NCBI GenBank assembly: GCA_023398155.1
Contig: JAEWSV010000131.1
Span: 1 to 10,441, forward strand
Length of the DNA: 10,441 bases
Reading direction: 5' to 3'
DNA from: Spirochaetota bacterium
GTDB taxonomy: Bacteria; Spirochaetota; Spirochaetia; Treponematales; Breznakiellaceae
Below, piece by piece: positions 1 to 6,110 of the stretch. The notes under the pieces were generated by a model, which worked only from the letters and a program-made list of their open reading frames with translations, did no database searches and was not told where the DNA came from. Within the stretch, counting starts at the first letter, position 1; each line of letters starts with the position of its first letter. Made by a program: the position numbers and the translations under genes.

Positions 1-699
1 GTGCAGACCATCGGTTATTGGCCCGCTGGCACCGTCTTCGTCTCGGTGGTGGATCCCGGCGTCGGGAGTTCCCGCCGGAGCGTGGCGGTCCGCGTGAAGA
101 GCGGGCAGATCGTGGTCACCCCCGACAACGGGACCCTCACCCACGTGAAAAACCACATCGGCATCGCGGAGGCCCGGCTCCTCAAGGAGGACGCGAACCG
201 CCTCTCGGGCTCCGAGCTCTCCTACACCTTCCACGGCCGCGACGTGTACGCGTACACGGGCGCGCGCTTGGCGTCGGGGCTCCTCTCCTTCGAGTCGATG
301 GGGGAGACGATCGACGCCGCGTCCCTCGTCGAGCTGCCGCTTTCCCCCGCGCGGAAGGAAGGCGACGCCGTGGTCGGTACCGTCGACGCTTTGGACGTGC
401 GCTTCGGGAGCCTCTGGTCGAACATCCCGTACGACCTGTTCACGGGCCTCGGCGTGGCCTACGGCGGCCGCGTGGAGATTTCCCTCCGCAACGACACGCG
501 GGATGTCTACCGCAATACGATGACCTACGCCCGGTCCTTCGCGGACGTCAACGTCGGCGAGCCCCTCGTCTATATCAATTCTTTACTCAACCTCGCGGTC
601 GCGATCAACCAGGGGTCGTTCTCGCGCGCGTACAACATCGGCGCGGGCCTCACCTGGAAGATCGGCGTGCGCAAGGCTCCCCGCATCGTCTACGAGTGA
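1..699 (+). CDS. SAM hydroxide adenosyltransferase (DUF62 family), 5'-truncated
   Basis: The visible 232 residues are the C-terminal part of an S-adenosyl-L-methionine hydroxide adenosyltransferase, which hydrolyses SAM to adenosine and methionine; the family also includes the SAM fluorinase and chlorinase. Seen: VDPGVGSSRR at residues 17-26, TPDNGTL at 40-46 and FHGRD at 77-81. The known Asp-Arg-His triad of the family fits D18, R25 and H78, with the expected spacings of 7 and about 60 residues. The C-terminal beta-domain follows, with FGSLWSNI at 135-142 and a family-typical LNLAVAINQGSFSRAYN end at 196-212. Family members usually carry some 50-70 residues before the VDPGVG motif, so the true start lies left of the window and the GTG at base 1 is probably internal. 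It converges on the EamA gene. The cellular role is not clear from context. Confidence 0.88.
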   Translation: MQTIGYWPAGTVFVSVVDPGVGSSRRSVAVRVKSGQIVVTPDNGTLTHVKNHIGIAEARLLKEDANRLSGSELSYTFHGRDVYAYTGARLASGLLSFESMGETIDAASLVELPLSPARKEGDAVVGTVDALDVRFGSLWSNIPYDLFTGLGVAYGGRVEISLRNDTRDVYRNTMTYARSFADVNVGEPLVYINSLLNLAVAINQGSFSRAYNIGAGLTWKIGVRKAPRIVYE

Positions 700-706
700 G
701 CTGCGC

Positions 707-753
707 GCTCCGCGGTTTTCGCGGGGCCTCGCCGGCCGCGGCTCGCTCCGGCG
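707..753. terminator. GC hairpins between convergent genes, possible bidirectional terminator
   Basis: This gap separates two convergent genes (stop codons at 697-699 and 781-783). It holds an 8-pair stem, 707-714 with 720-727, around a GTTTT loop (one T-G pair), then CGCCGG at 730-735 facing CCGGCG at 748-753. Neither stem is followed by a T-run on either strand, so a classical intrinsic terminator is not proven. The position between two converging stops makes a transcription-ending or 3'-end-protecting role likely. Confidence 0.4.
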
Positions 754-780
754 CGGTTGCGGCGCTCCCCGCGGCCGCCC

Positions 781-1194
781 CTAGAGTATGAGGACGAAAG
801 TTCCTGCCGAGATGAGGAGACCGCCGATCACCGCCTTGGCCGTCACTTGCTCCCGCAGGATGAGGAAGGACAGGATGATGGTCAGGACGACGCTGAACTT
901 ATCGATGGGCGCGACCTTGGAGACCTCTCCCATCTGGATGGCCTTGAAATAAAAGAGCCACGAGAGGCCCGTCGCGAGGCCGGAGAGGACCAGGAAGACG
1001 AGGTTCTCGCGGGAGAGGTCGCGGAGCCCCTTATGGACGCCGGTGGCGAAGACGATGCCCCAAGCCAGGACCAAAACCACGACGGTGCGGATGGCGGTGC
1101 CGAGGTTGGAGTTTACGCCCCGCATTCCGTACTTGGCCAGGATCGAGGTGAGCGCGGCGAAGACCGCCGACAGTAGCGCGAAAATTTTCCACAT
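781..1194 (-). CDS. Half-size EamA/DMT-family transporter
   Basis: A small, very hydrophobic protein of 137 residues made of one EamA unit. About five membrane segments are visible at roughly residues 3-22, 30-50, 63-83, 94-112 and 117-137. Typical EamA features are SILAKYGMRGV near the first helix, LSWLFYFKAIQMGEVSKVAPIDK at the third-helix exit, and FLILREQVTAKAVIGGLLISAG at the end. Most DMT transporters have two such units in 280-300 residues; this type probably works as a dimer (inference from family). Substrate unknown; drug, metabolite or amino acid export are the usual roles. I chose the ATG at 1194 because the family N-terminus (MWKIFALLSA) begins there; a TTG at 1239 would add 15 polar residues with no homologous look. 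A GGAG lies 11 bases upstream of the ATG. Confidence 0.85.
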   Translation of the reverse strand: MWKIFALLSAVFAALTSILAKYGMRGVNSNLGTAIRTVVVLVLAWGIVFATGVHKGLRDLSRENLVFLVLSGLATGLSWLFYFKAIQMGEVSKVAPIDKFSVVLTIILSFLILREQVTAKAVIGGLLISAGTFVLIL

Positions 1195-1398
1195 AAGGAC
1201 CCCCGTCTCCACGATAGCCGCGGAGGAGGGAGCCGTCAAGAAACGGGTTCATTTACGCGGACCCCGCTCCGCGCCCCTCGTTTCGCGTGTGCGCCTGAGG
1301 CGAATACCGCCGCCGCGACTTAGCGGAGCGATCGTCCTCTTCGCGTGAAATCGAGTTTTCCTCTTTACCGATACTATCGATAAAAGTATCTTGTCGAA
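1195..1398. other. Divergent intergenic region, EamA gene / ABC operon
   Basis: This 204-base gap sits between the start of the minus-strand EamA gene and the plus-strand ABC operon, so it should carry promoters for both. I see no strong -35/-10 pair on either strand. The last 60 bases are clearly richer in A and T than the surroundings, which is where a plus-strand promoter would be expected, and they contain the inverted repeat listed separately. No protein-like reading frame or RNA gene is apparent. Confidence 0.5.
1370..1390. promoter_or_regulatory. Inverted repeat just upstream of the ABC ATPase start
   Basis: GATACT at 1370-1375 and AGTATC at 1385-1390 form a perfect 6-base inverted repeat around a 9-base A/T-rich spacer that itself contains ATCGAT. 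It ends 8 bases before the ATG at 1399. It could be a repressor operator or, in RNA, a small hairpin covering the translation start region. No regulator gene is adjacent, so the assignment is inference. Confidence 0.45.
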
Positions 1399-2355
1399 AT
1401 GTCATCAAGCGATCTCGCGATCCGAGTGGAACACCTATCAAAAAGTTACGGCGAGCTCAAAGCCGTGGACGATCTTTCGTTCACGGTCGAACGCGGCCGC
1501 TGCACGGCTTTCCTCGGGCCCAACGGCGCGGGGAAGACGACCACGATCAAGGCCCTTTACGGAAAGGCCCGCTTCGACCCTTCGGCGGATACCGTGGTGG
1601 AGGTCCTCGGCTTCCCGATTCCCGCCAAGGAACTTGAGGCCAAGTGCCGCATGGGCCTCGTGCCCCAGGAGGACAGCCTGGACGAGCAGCTGGACGTGGA
1701 GCGGAACCTCTACGTCTTCTCCAAGCTCTACGGCCTGTCCCCGGCGTCGGCACGGAAGCGCATCGCCGACCTCCTGGAGTTCATGGACCTCACCGAGAAG
1801 GCGCGCAGCCGGGTCCGGGAGCTTTCGGGCGGTATGAAGCGGCGCCTCGTCATAGCCCGGGCCCTCCTCAACGAGCCCGAGCTCCTCATCCTGGACGAGC
1901 CGACCACGGGCCTCGACCCCCAAGCCCGCCACCACATTTGGGATAAGGTGCGGGCCCTCATGCGGACCGGCGTCACCGTCGTGATCACGACCCACTACAT
2001 GGACGAGGCCTGGCAGCTCGCCGACGAGATCATGATCATGGACAAGGGCAAGCTCATCCTGAACGGCGACCCGAAGAAGCTCATGGCCGAGCGTATGGAG
2101 GCCCACGTCCTGGAACTCCATCGGCCCGAACTCGTGGAGGACCACGGCTCCCCAGCGGCGGAGACGCTCCGAAAGCTTCGGGACACTACCCTCGTGCGCG
2201 TCGAGCGTTCCGAGGCCCGCTTCATCCTCTATTCGAACGACGAGGCCGCCCTCGCTTCGCTCGCTTCGCAACTGCCGTCCGGCTCCTTCCTCGTGCGGAG
2301 ATCCAGCCTGGAGGACCTGTTCCTGACCGCCACCGGGAGAAAAATAGATGAATAA
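1399..2355 (+). CDS. ABC transporter ATP-binding protein, ABC-2/NodI type
   Basis: A 318-residue cytoplasmic ATPase powering the permease encoded next. All ABC motifs are present: Walker A GPNGAGKTT at residues 40-48, Q-loop Q90 (LVPQED), signature LSGGMKRR at 142-149, Walker B LLILDEP at 162-168 with catalytic E167, D-loop GLDP at 171-174 and H-loop H199 (TTHYMDEA). The order and the TTHYMDEA and LSGGMKRR forms match the NodI/DrrA branch of exporters. Residues after about 240 form a divergent C-terminal region ending LEDLFLTATGRKIDE, which is usual in this branch. The ATG at 1399 gives the normal N-terminus (DLAIRVEHLSKSYG) but has no clear Shine-Dalgarno sequence. Transported substrate unknown; lipid-like, glycan or drug molecules are common for ABC-2 systems. 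Confidence 0.94.
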   Translation: MSSSDLAIRVEHLSKSYGELKAVDDLSFTVERGRCTAFLGPNGAGKTTTIKALYGKARFDPSADTVVEVLGFPIPAKELEAKCRMGLVPQEDSLDEQLDVERNLYVFSKLYGLSPASARKRIADLLEFMDLTEKARSRVRELSGGMKRRLVIARALLNEPELLILDEPTTGLDPQARHHIWDKVRALMRTGVTVVITTHYMDEAWQLADEIMIMDKGKLILNGDPKKLMAERMEAHVLELHRPELVEDHGSPAAETLRKLRDTTLVRVERSEARFILYSNDEAALASLASQLPSGSFLVRRSSLEDLFLTATGRKIDE

Positions 2356-3130
2356 CGCGCTCCACCACGTCTCGCCCTGGCCCGCCCGCGTCGGCGCCGT
2401 CTGGTACCGGCACATGCGGGTCTACACCAAGACCCTCTTCTCCAACGCCCTCCCGCCCTTCCTGGAGCCCCTCATCTTCCTGGCCGGCATCGGCTTCGGA
2501 CTCGGCGCCTTCGTCCCTACCATGGGCGGCATGCCGTACGTGACTTTCCTGGCCGCCGGCATCCTCGTGACCTCATCCATGTATACCGCCGCCTTCGAGA
2601 TGAGCTACGGCACCTACATCCGCATGGTCTTCGACAAGGTGTACGACGGCATGCTCGGCGCCCCCGTGTCCGCCGACGACCTCATGCTCGGCGAGATCCT
2701 CTGGTGCGGCACCAAGGGCGCCGTCTTCTCGTTTTCCGTTCTCCTCGTCTGCCTTCTCTTCGGGGCTCTCGCTCCCGGCTGGATACTGTTGGCGCCCCTC
2801 ATCGGCTTCTTGACCGGCCTCATGTTCGCGGTCCTCTCCCTCCTCATCACGACGATCGTGGACAACCTGGACAACTTCAACTTCTATTTCACCGGCCTCC
2901 TTTCGCCTATGTTCTTCTTTTCGGGAGTGGTCTTTCCCTTGGAGAGCCTGCCGCGCTTCCTCCTTCCGGTGGCCGAGGCCCTGCCCCTCACGCACTGCGT
3001 CCGCCTGGTCCGCGGCTTCTCCGTCGGCCTGGATCTCGTGCACCTCTGGGACCTGGCCTACTGCGTCGCCTTCATCGCCCTGATCGGCGGCGTCGCGATC
3101 CGCAGGATCAAGAAGCGGCTCATCGATTAG
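2348..3130 (+). CDS. ABC-2 type permease, NodJ type
   Basis: A 260-residue integral membrane protein with the usual length and layout of an ABC-2 permease. Six membrane segments are visible at about residues 34-54, 63-83, 118-140, 145-170, 180-197 and 233-252. The family pattern FFFSGVVFPLESLP at 189-202 followed by ALPLTHCVRLVRG at 211-223 is the ABC-2 signature and closely follows NodJ. The polar stretch DKVYDGMLGAPVSADD at 96-111 is the loop thought to contact the ATPase. It starts inside the end of the ATPase gene (8-base overlap), which implies translational coupling and a shared complex. The C-terminus IRRIKKRLID is basic and cytoplasmic. Direction of transport is likely export, from family knowledge; the substrate cannot be read from the sequence. 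Confidence 0.93.
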   Translation: MNNALHHVSPWPARVGAVWYRHMRVYTKTLFSNALPPFLEPLIFLAGIGFGLGAFVPTMGGMPYVTFLAAGILVTSSMYTAAFEMSYGTYIRMVFDKVYDGMLGAPVSADDLMLGEILWCGTKGAVFSFSVLLVCLLFGALAPGWILLAPLIGFLTGLMFAVLSLLITTIVDNLDNFNFYFTGLLSPMFFFSGVVFPLESLPRFLLPVAEALPLTHCVRLVRGFSVGLDLVHLWDLAYCVAFIALIGGVAIRRIKKRLID

Positions 3131-3139
3131 TACGGACTG

Positions 3140-3823
3140 ATGAAAGACTGGGACTGCTACTTCTTCGACCTGTTCCACACGCTCGTGCTCCTGGAGCCCA
3201 ACCCGGATCCCGCGGACAACGAGTTCTCCATTCTCGGCATCGAGCGGTCCGCGTGGACTCGGGCCGCGATGCGGGACTACGAGGTCCGCGCTACCGGCAT
3301 CATCCGCGATCCTGCGGAGATAGTAGCCGCCATGGTCCGGAATGCGGGAGTCGACGCCGACGAGGATACGCTCGATAAGATCCTTGAGGCGCGGAAGCGC
3401 CGCTACCGGCGGACTTTTTGCGCGGTCCGGCCTTCCGTCCTGGGCGCCCTCGCTTCTCTCCGCGCACGGGGCAAGACGCTGGCCATCATAAGCAATGCCG
3501 ACGTCCTGGATTCCCTTTATTGGGAGGAGAGTCCCCTCAGCCGCTTTTTCCGCGACGCGGTCTTTTCGTGGGAAGTCGGTTGCATGAAGCCCGACCGGAG
3601 GATCTACGAACTCGCGTCGGAACGGGCGGGCGCCGATCGGAACCGGAGCGTCTTCATCGGCGACGGCGGCCACGACGAGCTCGCCGGCGCGAAGGCTGTC
3701 GGCATGGATACGGTCCTCACCACCGAGCTGATCGCCGATCTCTGGCCCGAGGAGATTCCGAGGCTCTCGCGGGACGCGGACTATGTCGTGGGGAGCCTCG
3801 GGGAACTCGCATCGGCCAGGTAA
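3140..3823 (+). CDS. HAD-superfamily hydrolase (subfamily IA type)
   Basis: A 227-residue soluble protein with the four HAD motifs in order: motif I FFDLFHTL at residues 8-15 (nucleophile D10), motif II ISNAD at 117-121 (S118), motif III K150 in MKPDRRIYE, and motif IV FIGDGGHDELAGA at 172-184 with D175 and D179. Residues from about 17 to 95 form a helical cap. The second motif I aspartate, the general acid of ordinary phosphatases (DxD), is replaced by F12, giving DLFHT. A non-Asp residue here is known from haloacid dehalogenases and some other HAD proteins, so a plain phosphatase call is not safe. It begins 9 bases after the ABC permease stop and is surely co-transcribed; a link to the exporter substrate is possible but unproven. 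Substrate unknown. Confidence 0.88.
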   Translation: MKDWDCYFFDLFHTLVLLEPNPDPADNEFSILGIERSAWTRAAMRDYEVRATGIIRDPAEIVAAMVRNAGVDADEDTLDKILEARKRRYRRTFCAVRPSVLGALASLRARGKTLAIISNADVLDSLYWEESPLSRFFRDAVFSWEVGCMKPDRRIYELASERAGADRNRSVFIGDGGHDELAGAKAVGMDTVLTTELIADLWPEEIPRLSRDADYVVGSLGELASAR

Positions 3824-3890
3824 GCGGCGCCCGCCCTATACACCCGGATGCGTGCCGCTGGGCGGGACATCCGGCTCCGCTCCGGAGGCC
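3823..3890 (+). terminator. Hairpins after the HAD gene, probable operon end
   Basis: The gap to the convergent peptidase gene holds CCCGCCC at 3830-3836 facing GGGCGGG at 3860-3866, and CTCCG at 3875-3879 facing CGGAG at 3883-3887 (alternatively GGC/GCC at 3873-3875 and 3888-3890 with a TCC/GGA inner stem). The second stem is followed by CTTCCTTTATTCC, a pyrimidine-rich but broken T-tract, so it may act as a weak intrinsic terminator for the plus-strand operon. A further pair, AGCGGC at 3823-3828 and GCCGCT at 3854-3859, crosses the first stem and would compete with it. No T-run serves the minus strand. Confidence 0.4.
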
Positions 3891-3896
3891 CTTCCT

Positions 3897-4934
3897 TTAT
3901 TCCCCGCAGAGCGCCTCGAGGCCCGAGCAGAGAACGTCCAGCAGGAATTCCGTTCGGTCCCGTTGATCCATGGAAAGACAGCCCTTCGCCCGTATGAGTT
4001 TTTCCAATTTGACGGCCGCGCGACGGGTCATCCCCCAAAGGGCCCTGAAATCCTCATCCGAAAGCGCGGAACGGTAGATGTGCAATCGTCCGTCCGCCTG
4101 AAGCTCCCCGGTCCCGTCGAATCCTAGAAAAAGCAGGAGCCAAGAGGCCCGGAAGTCATTCAGGGCCTCCATCATACCGGCAGCGTCGGCTACGATCTCG
4201 TCCAGGACGTTATTCGTGACGTTGAGGAGCCTCCGCCGTACGATGTAGTGCATGCACTCATGCTCCCGCCTGAGGATGAGCGCCTTCTCCAGCCACTCCG
4301 CGTCCTCTAGGCCCATCTTGCGGGCCGGGATGTTGCTGTACGGATTGTTCGACAGGATGATGAGCTTGTCGCAGTACAGGTCCTTGTTCTCCGACATGGC
4401 CTTCCATTCCGCCGGCCAGAAGAGCTCGTCGTTCTCTTCCAGGAACTTCCGTTTGCGGTGGCGGATCCGTTCCCTGTTCCGATAACCGGAGATGTATTGC
4501 GCGCCTTGGGTGACGGGGATAGGCTCCAGGCTGTTCTTAGCGGTTATCGCCCTCAGCATGGCTTCAAAATCGGTACGGGCGCGGCAATAGATGACGGGGA
4601 TTTTCCCCGCGCTCGTCTGATACAGTTCCCAACTAAGGGTATCGAAATGCGTCGCCAAGAGAGAATCAGGAGGGAAGGGCCTTTCCGGGTCGGCGATGCC
4701 CTCGGCGCGCATCCGCTGATAGGCTTCCGATTCTTGGACGTCTTCTCCCAAGGGGAAGAACAAGGCGGGGAAGGGATACGCCAAGCTTCTCTTCACCCCC
4801 TCGGTTTCGGCGATACGGCGATATCGCTCCCAATCGGCGACGAAGGTTTCGTCGTGTAACGTAACCTCGGATAAACGCGCCGGCCGCTCCGGGGCGGCGT
4901 TGTACCGCTCCAAGGTAAGTCCCGATCCGGGCAT
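3897..4934 (-). CDS. Putative gluzincin-type zinc metallopeptidase, family not recognised
   Basis: A 345-residue soluble-looking protein with no signal peptide or clear membrane segment, which I cannot place in a named family. Residues 225-229 read HECMH, a valid HExxH zinc site (H225, E226, H229) inside a helix-like stretch (EKALILRREHECMHYIVRRR). Seventeen residues later comes E246 in EIVAD, giving ExxxD (E246, D250), the third-ligand layout of gluzincins such as thermolysin. Other features are a basic stretch RNRERIRHRKRKF at 152-164 and an aromatic, proline-rich region LAYPFPALFFPLG near 51-63. The start at 4934 has a perfect GAGGAG six bases upstream; a GTG at 5054 would add 40 residues but lies within the opposing promoter. 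It stands alone on the minus strand, divergent from the transketolase operon. Activity is inference from motifs only. Confidence 0.68.
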   Translation of the reverse strand: MPGSGLTLERYNAAPERPARLSEVTLHDETFVADWERYRRIAETEGVKRSLAYPFPALFFPLGEDVQESEAYQRMRAEGIADPERPFPPDSLLATHFDTLSWELYQTSAGKIPVIYCRARTDFEAMLRAITAKNSLEPIPVTQGAQYISGYRNRERIRHRKRKFLEENDELFWPAEWKAMSENKDLYCDKLIILSNNPYSNIPARKMGLEDAEWLEKALILRREHECMHYIVRRRLLNVTNNVLDEIVADAAGMMEALNDFRASWLLLFLGFDGTGELQADGRLHIYRSALSDEDFRALWGMTRRAAVKLEKLIRAKGCLSMDQRDRTEFLLDVLCSGLEALCGE

Positions 4935-4940
4935 CTTTTT

Positions 4941-4946
4941 CTCCTC
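4941..4946 (-). promoter_or_regulatory. Ribosome binding site that sets the peptidase start
   Basis: On the minus strand the bases read GAGGAG, then AAAAAG, then ATG. This is a full Shine-Dalgarno core at ideal spacing and decides for the ATG at 4934 over the in-frame GTG at 5054, which has no usable site and lies about where transcription should begin. Confidence 0.8.
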
Positions 4947-5047
4947 GCTATCGGCCGGGCCTCCACCCTTGGTCAGGCCTAGGTAGGCATAAGTATGGCG
5001 GCTCCGTAGTCGTTCGGCAACGCTCTTCCTCAATTGATAACTTTTCG

Positions 5048-5076
5048 TTGACACCTAAAATTATGTAGGTTATCAT
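5048..5076 (+). promoter_or_regulatory. Near-consensus sigma70 promoter for the transketolase-TRAP operon
   Basis: TTGACA at 5048-5053 matches the -35 consensus exactly; 17 bases later TATCAT at 5071-5076 matches the -10 consensus at five of six positions. Transcription should begin near 5083, leaving a leader of about 170 bases before the ATG at 5252. Such a strong core in a catabolic operon suggests control by a repressor. Confidence 0.75.
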
Positions 5077-5087
5077 ACAACTAACAA
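5060..5087 (-). promoter_or_regulatory. Probable promoter of the peptidase gene
   Basis: On the minus strand TTGTTA (5082-5087) and CATAAT (5060-5065) are 16 bases apart; the -10 matches consensus at five of six positions and the -35 at four. Transcription would start near 5053, about 120 bases ahead of the chosen ATG. The element overlaps the plus-strand promoter over 5060-5076, so both cannot be occupied at once. Confidence 0.5.
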
Positions 5088-5095
5088 GTACAAGC

Positions 5096-5105
5096 GATGT
5101 ACATC
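5096..5105. promoter_or_regulatory. GATGTACATC palindrome, candidate operator
   Basis: A perfect 10-base palindrome lying just downstream of the expected plus-strand transcription start (about +13 to +22) and just upstream of the -35 of the minus-strand promoter. Both positions suit a regulator: roadblock or repressor for the operon, activator or repressor for the peptidase gene. No regulator is encoded in the window, so this stays a candidate. Confidence 0.35.
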
Positions 5106-5114
5106 ATGAAAACA

Positions 5115-5130
5115 CCAGCAATGTAGCTGG
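5115..5130 (+). other. Leader hairpin 1
   Basis: CCAGC at 5115-5119 pairs with GCTGG at 5126-5130 around a six-base AATGTA loop in the leader of the transketolase operon. It is followed by AGGGTTT, not by a T-run, so a terminator role is weak; it may stabilise the leader or be a protein site. Confidence 0.35.
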
Positions 5131-5145
5131 AGGGTTTCCCTATGT

Positions 5146-5162
5146 CCCGGGTCTTATCCGGG
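5146..5162 (+). other. Leader hairpin 2
   Basis: CCCGG at 5146-5150 pairs with CCGGG at 5158-5162 around a seven-base loop, 11 bases before the in-frame ATG at 5174 and 89 before the preferred ATG. Its role is unknown. Confidence 0.3.
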
Positions 5163-5238
5163 GATTAGGCAGGATGGCGAAGATCGCCGATGCGGTCTTT
5201 AATATCTCGCCTTTCCGCCGGAACGTAAATGAAATAGC

Positions 5239-5245
5239 GGAGGAG
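5239..5245 (+). promoter_or_regulatory. Ribosome binding site that sets the transketolase N-subunit start
   Basis: GGAGGAG lies six bases before the ATG at 5252. The in-frame ATG at 5174 has only a crowded AGG next to it, so translation most likely starts at 5252, which also gives the family-typical length. Confidence 0.8.
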
Positions 5246-5251
5246 TGGAAA

Positions 5252-6094
5252 ATGGCATCCGTAGATACGGTACAGCGCCTGAATAGAATCGCCTGGGATC
5301 TCCGGGCCGACGTCGTCAAGATGATAGGCGTCGGGAAAGCAGGACACCTCGGCGGGTCCTGCTCGCTCGCGGAGATCGTCGCTTCCCTCTATTTCGAAAA
5401 GATGAGGTTCGATCCGGCGAAATTGCGCGATCCTGACCGGGACCGCTTCGTATTGAGCAAGGGACATGCGGTCTTGATCCAATACGCGGCCCTCGTAGAA
5501 CACGGCGTCATTCCGCGAGAGGAAATCCCGAAGACGAAAACCCTTAACGGTATGCTCCAAGGCCACCCGGATATGGCCAAGACTCCCGGAATAGAGGCGG
5601 TGACGGGGTCCTTGGGCCAGGGCCTCTCGATAGGCGTCGGCATGGCGTTGGCCCTCCGCCTGGATGGGAGCCCCGCGCGGGTGCACGTCATCATGGGCGA
5701 CGGCGAACTCTCGGAGGGTCAGCTCTGGGAGGCGGCGATGTCCGCGGCCCGCTACAAGTTGGACAATATGGTCGGCATCGTCGACCGGAACCGTATCCAG
5801 GCGACCGGCCCCACTAAAGAGGTCTTCGATATTCCGGACATCGAAAAGAAATGGGCGGCGTTCGGTTGGAACGTGCTGACCGTAGACGGGCACGACGTGG
5901 CGGCGGTCCTGGAGGCGCTGGACGCGGCCAAGTCGAAAAAGGGCGGTCCCACCGTCATCGTCGCCGACACGGTGAAAGGTAAGGGGTTCACCTTCGCCGA
6001 GAACACCGCAGCTTTCCACAACGGAATCATGAGCCAAGCGCAGTACGATCTGGCCTTGACCGAGATCGAGGCGGCGCGGGCCGCCTTGGCCTAA
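5252..6094 (+). CDS. Transketolase, N-terminal (TPP-binding) subunit
   Basis: First half of a split transketolase, 280 residues, the usual size for stand-alone N-terminal subunits. It binds the diphosphate end of thiamine diphosphate (TPP). Seen: GHLGGSCSLAEI at residues 31-42, DRFVLSKGHA at 64-73, GHPD at 104-107, GSLGQGLSIGVGMAL at 119-133, and the TPP/Mg motif GDGELSEGQLWEA at 149-161 ending in N180 (VDRNRIQ). H72 and the KGKGF-FHNG stretch at 242-258 fit active-site positions of transketolases. Together with the next gene it transfers a two-carbon ketol unit from a ketose to an aldose acceptor. A possible 26-residue N-terminal extension from an ATG at 5174 is judged unlikely. Because the operon carries a transporter and a reductase, it is more likely a pathway-specific catabolic enzyme than the housekeeping pentose phosphate enzyme (inference). 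Confidence 0.93.
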   Translation: MASVDTVQRLNRIAWDLRADVVKMIGVGKAGHLGGSCSLAEIVASLYFEKMRFDPAKLRDPDRDRFVLSKGHAVLIQYAALVEHGVIPREEIPKTKTLNGMLQGHPDMAKTPGIEAVTGSLGQGLSIGVGMALALRLDGSPARVHVIMGDGELSEGQLWEAAMSAARYKLDNMVGIVDRNRIQATGPTKEVFDIPDIEKKWAAFGWNVLTVDGHDVAAVLEALDAAKSKKGGPTVIVADTVKGKGFTFAENTAAFHNGIMSQAQYDLALTEIEAARAALA

Positions 6095-6110
6095 ACCCGG
6101 AGGATTACCT

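Larger units (their letters stand above)
4935..5251. other. Divergent control region, peptidase gene / transketolase operon
   Basis: With the starts chosen here, 317 bases separate the two divergent genes. The centre (about 5050-5120) is markedly A/T-rich compared with the rest of the window and holds two overlapping promoters facing opposite ways, a 10-base palindrome and two short hairpins. The minus-strand leader would be about 120 bases and the plus-strand leader about 170 bases. No regulator gene, RNA gene or convincing small gene is seen inside. Confidence 0.6.

Noticed and set aside
1438..2415. A 325-codon minus-strand open frame opposite the ABC ATPase gene
   Set aside because: The plus-strand frame has every ABC motif; the antisense frame has no recognisable domain.
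4935..5054. GTG at 5054 as the start of the peptidase, adding 40 residues
   Set aside because: It lies in the -35 box of the opposing promoter and about at the expected transcription start, has no ribosome site, and an ideal GAGGAG precedes the ATG at 4934.
5097..5126. A nine-codon mini-frame (ATG to TAG) in the transketolase leader as a leader peptide
   Set aside because: No Shine-Dalgarno sequence, no run of regulatory codons, and no following terminator; chance occurrence is likely.
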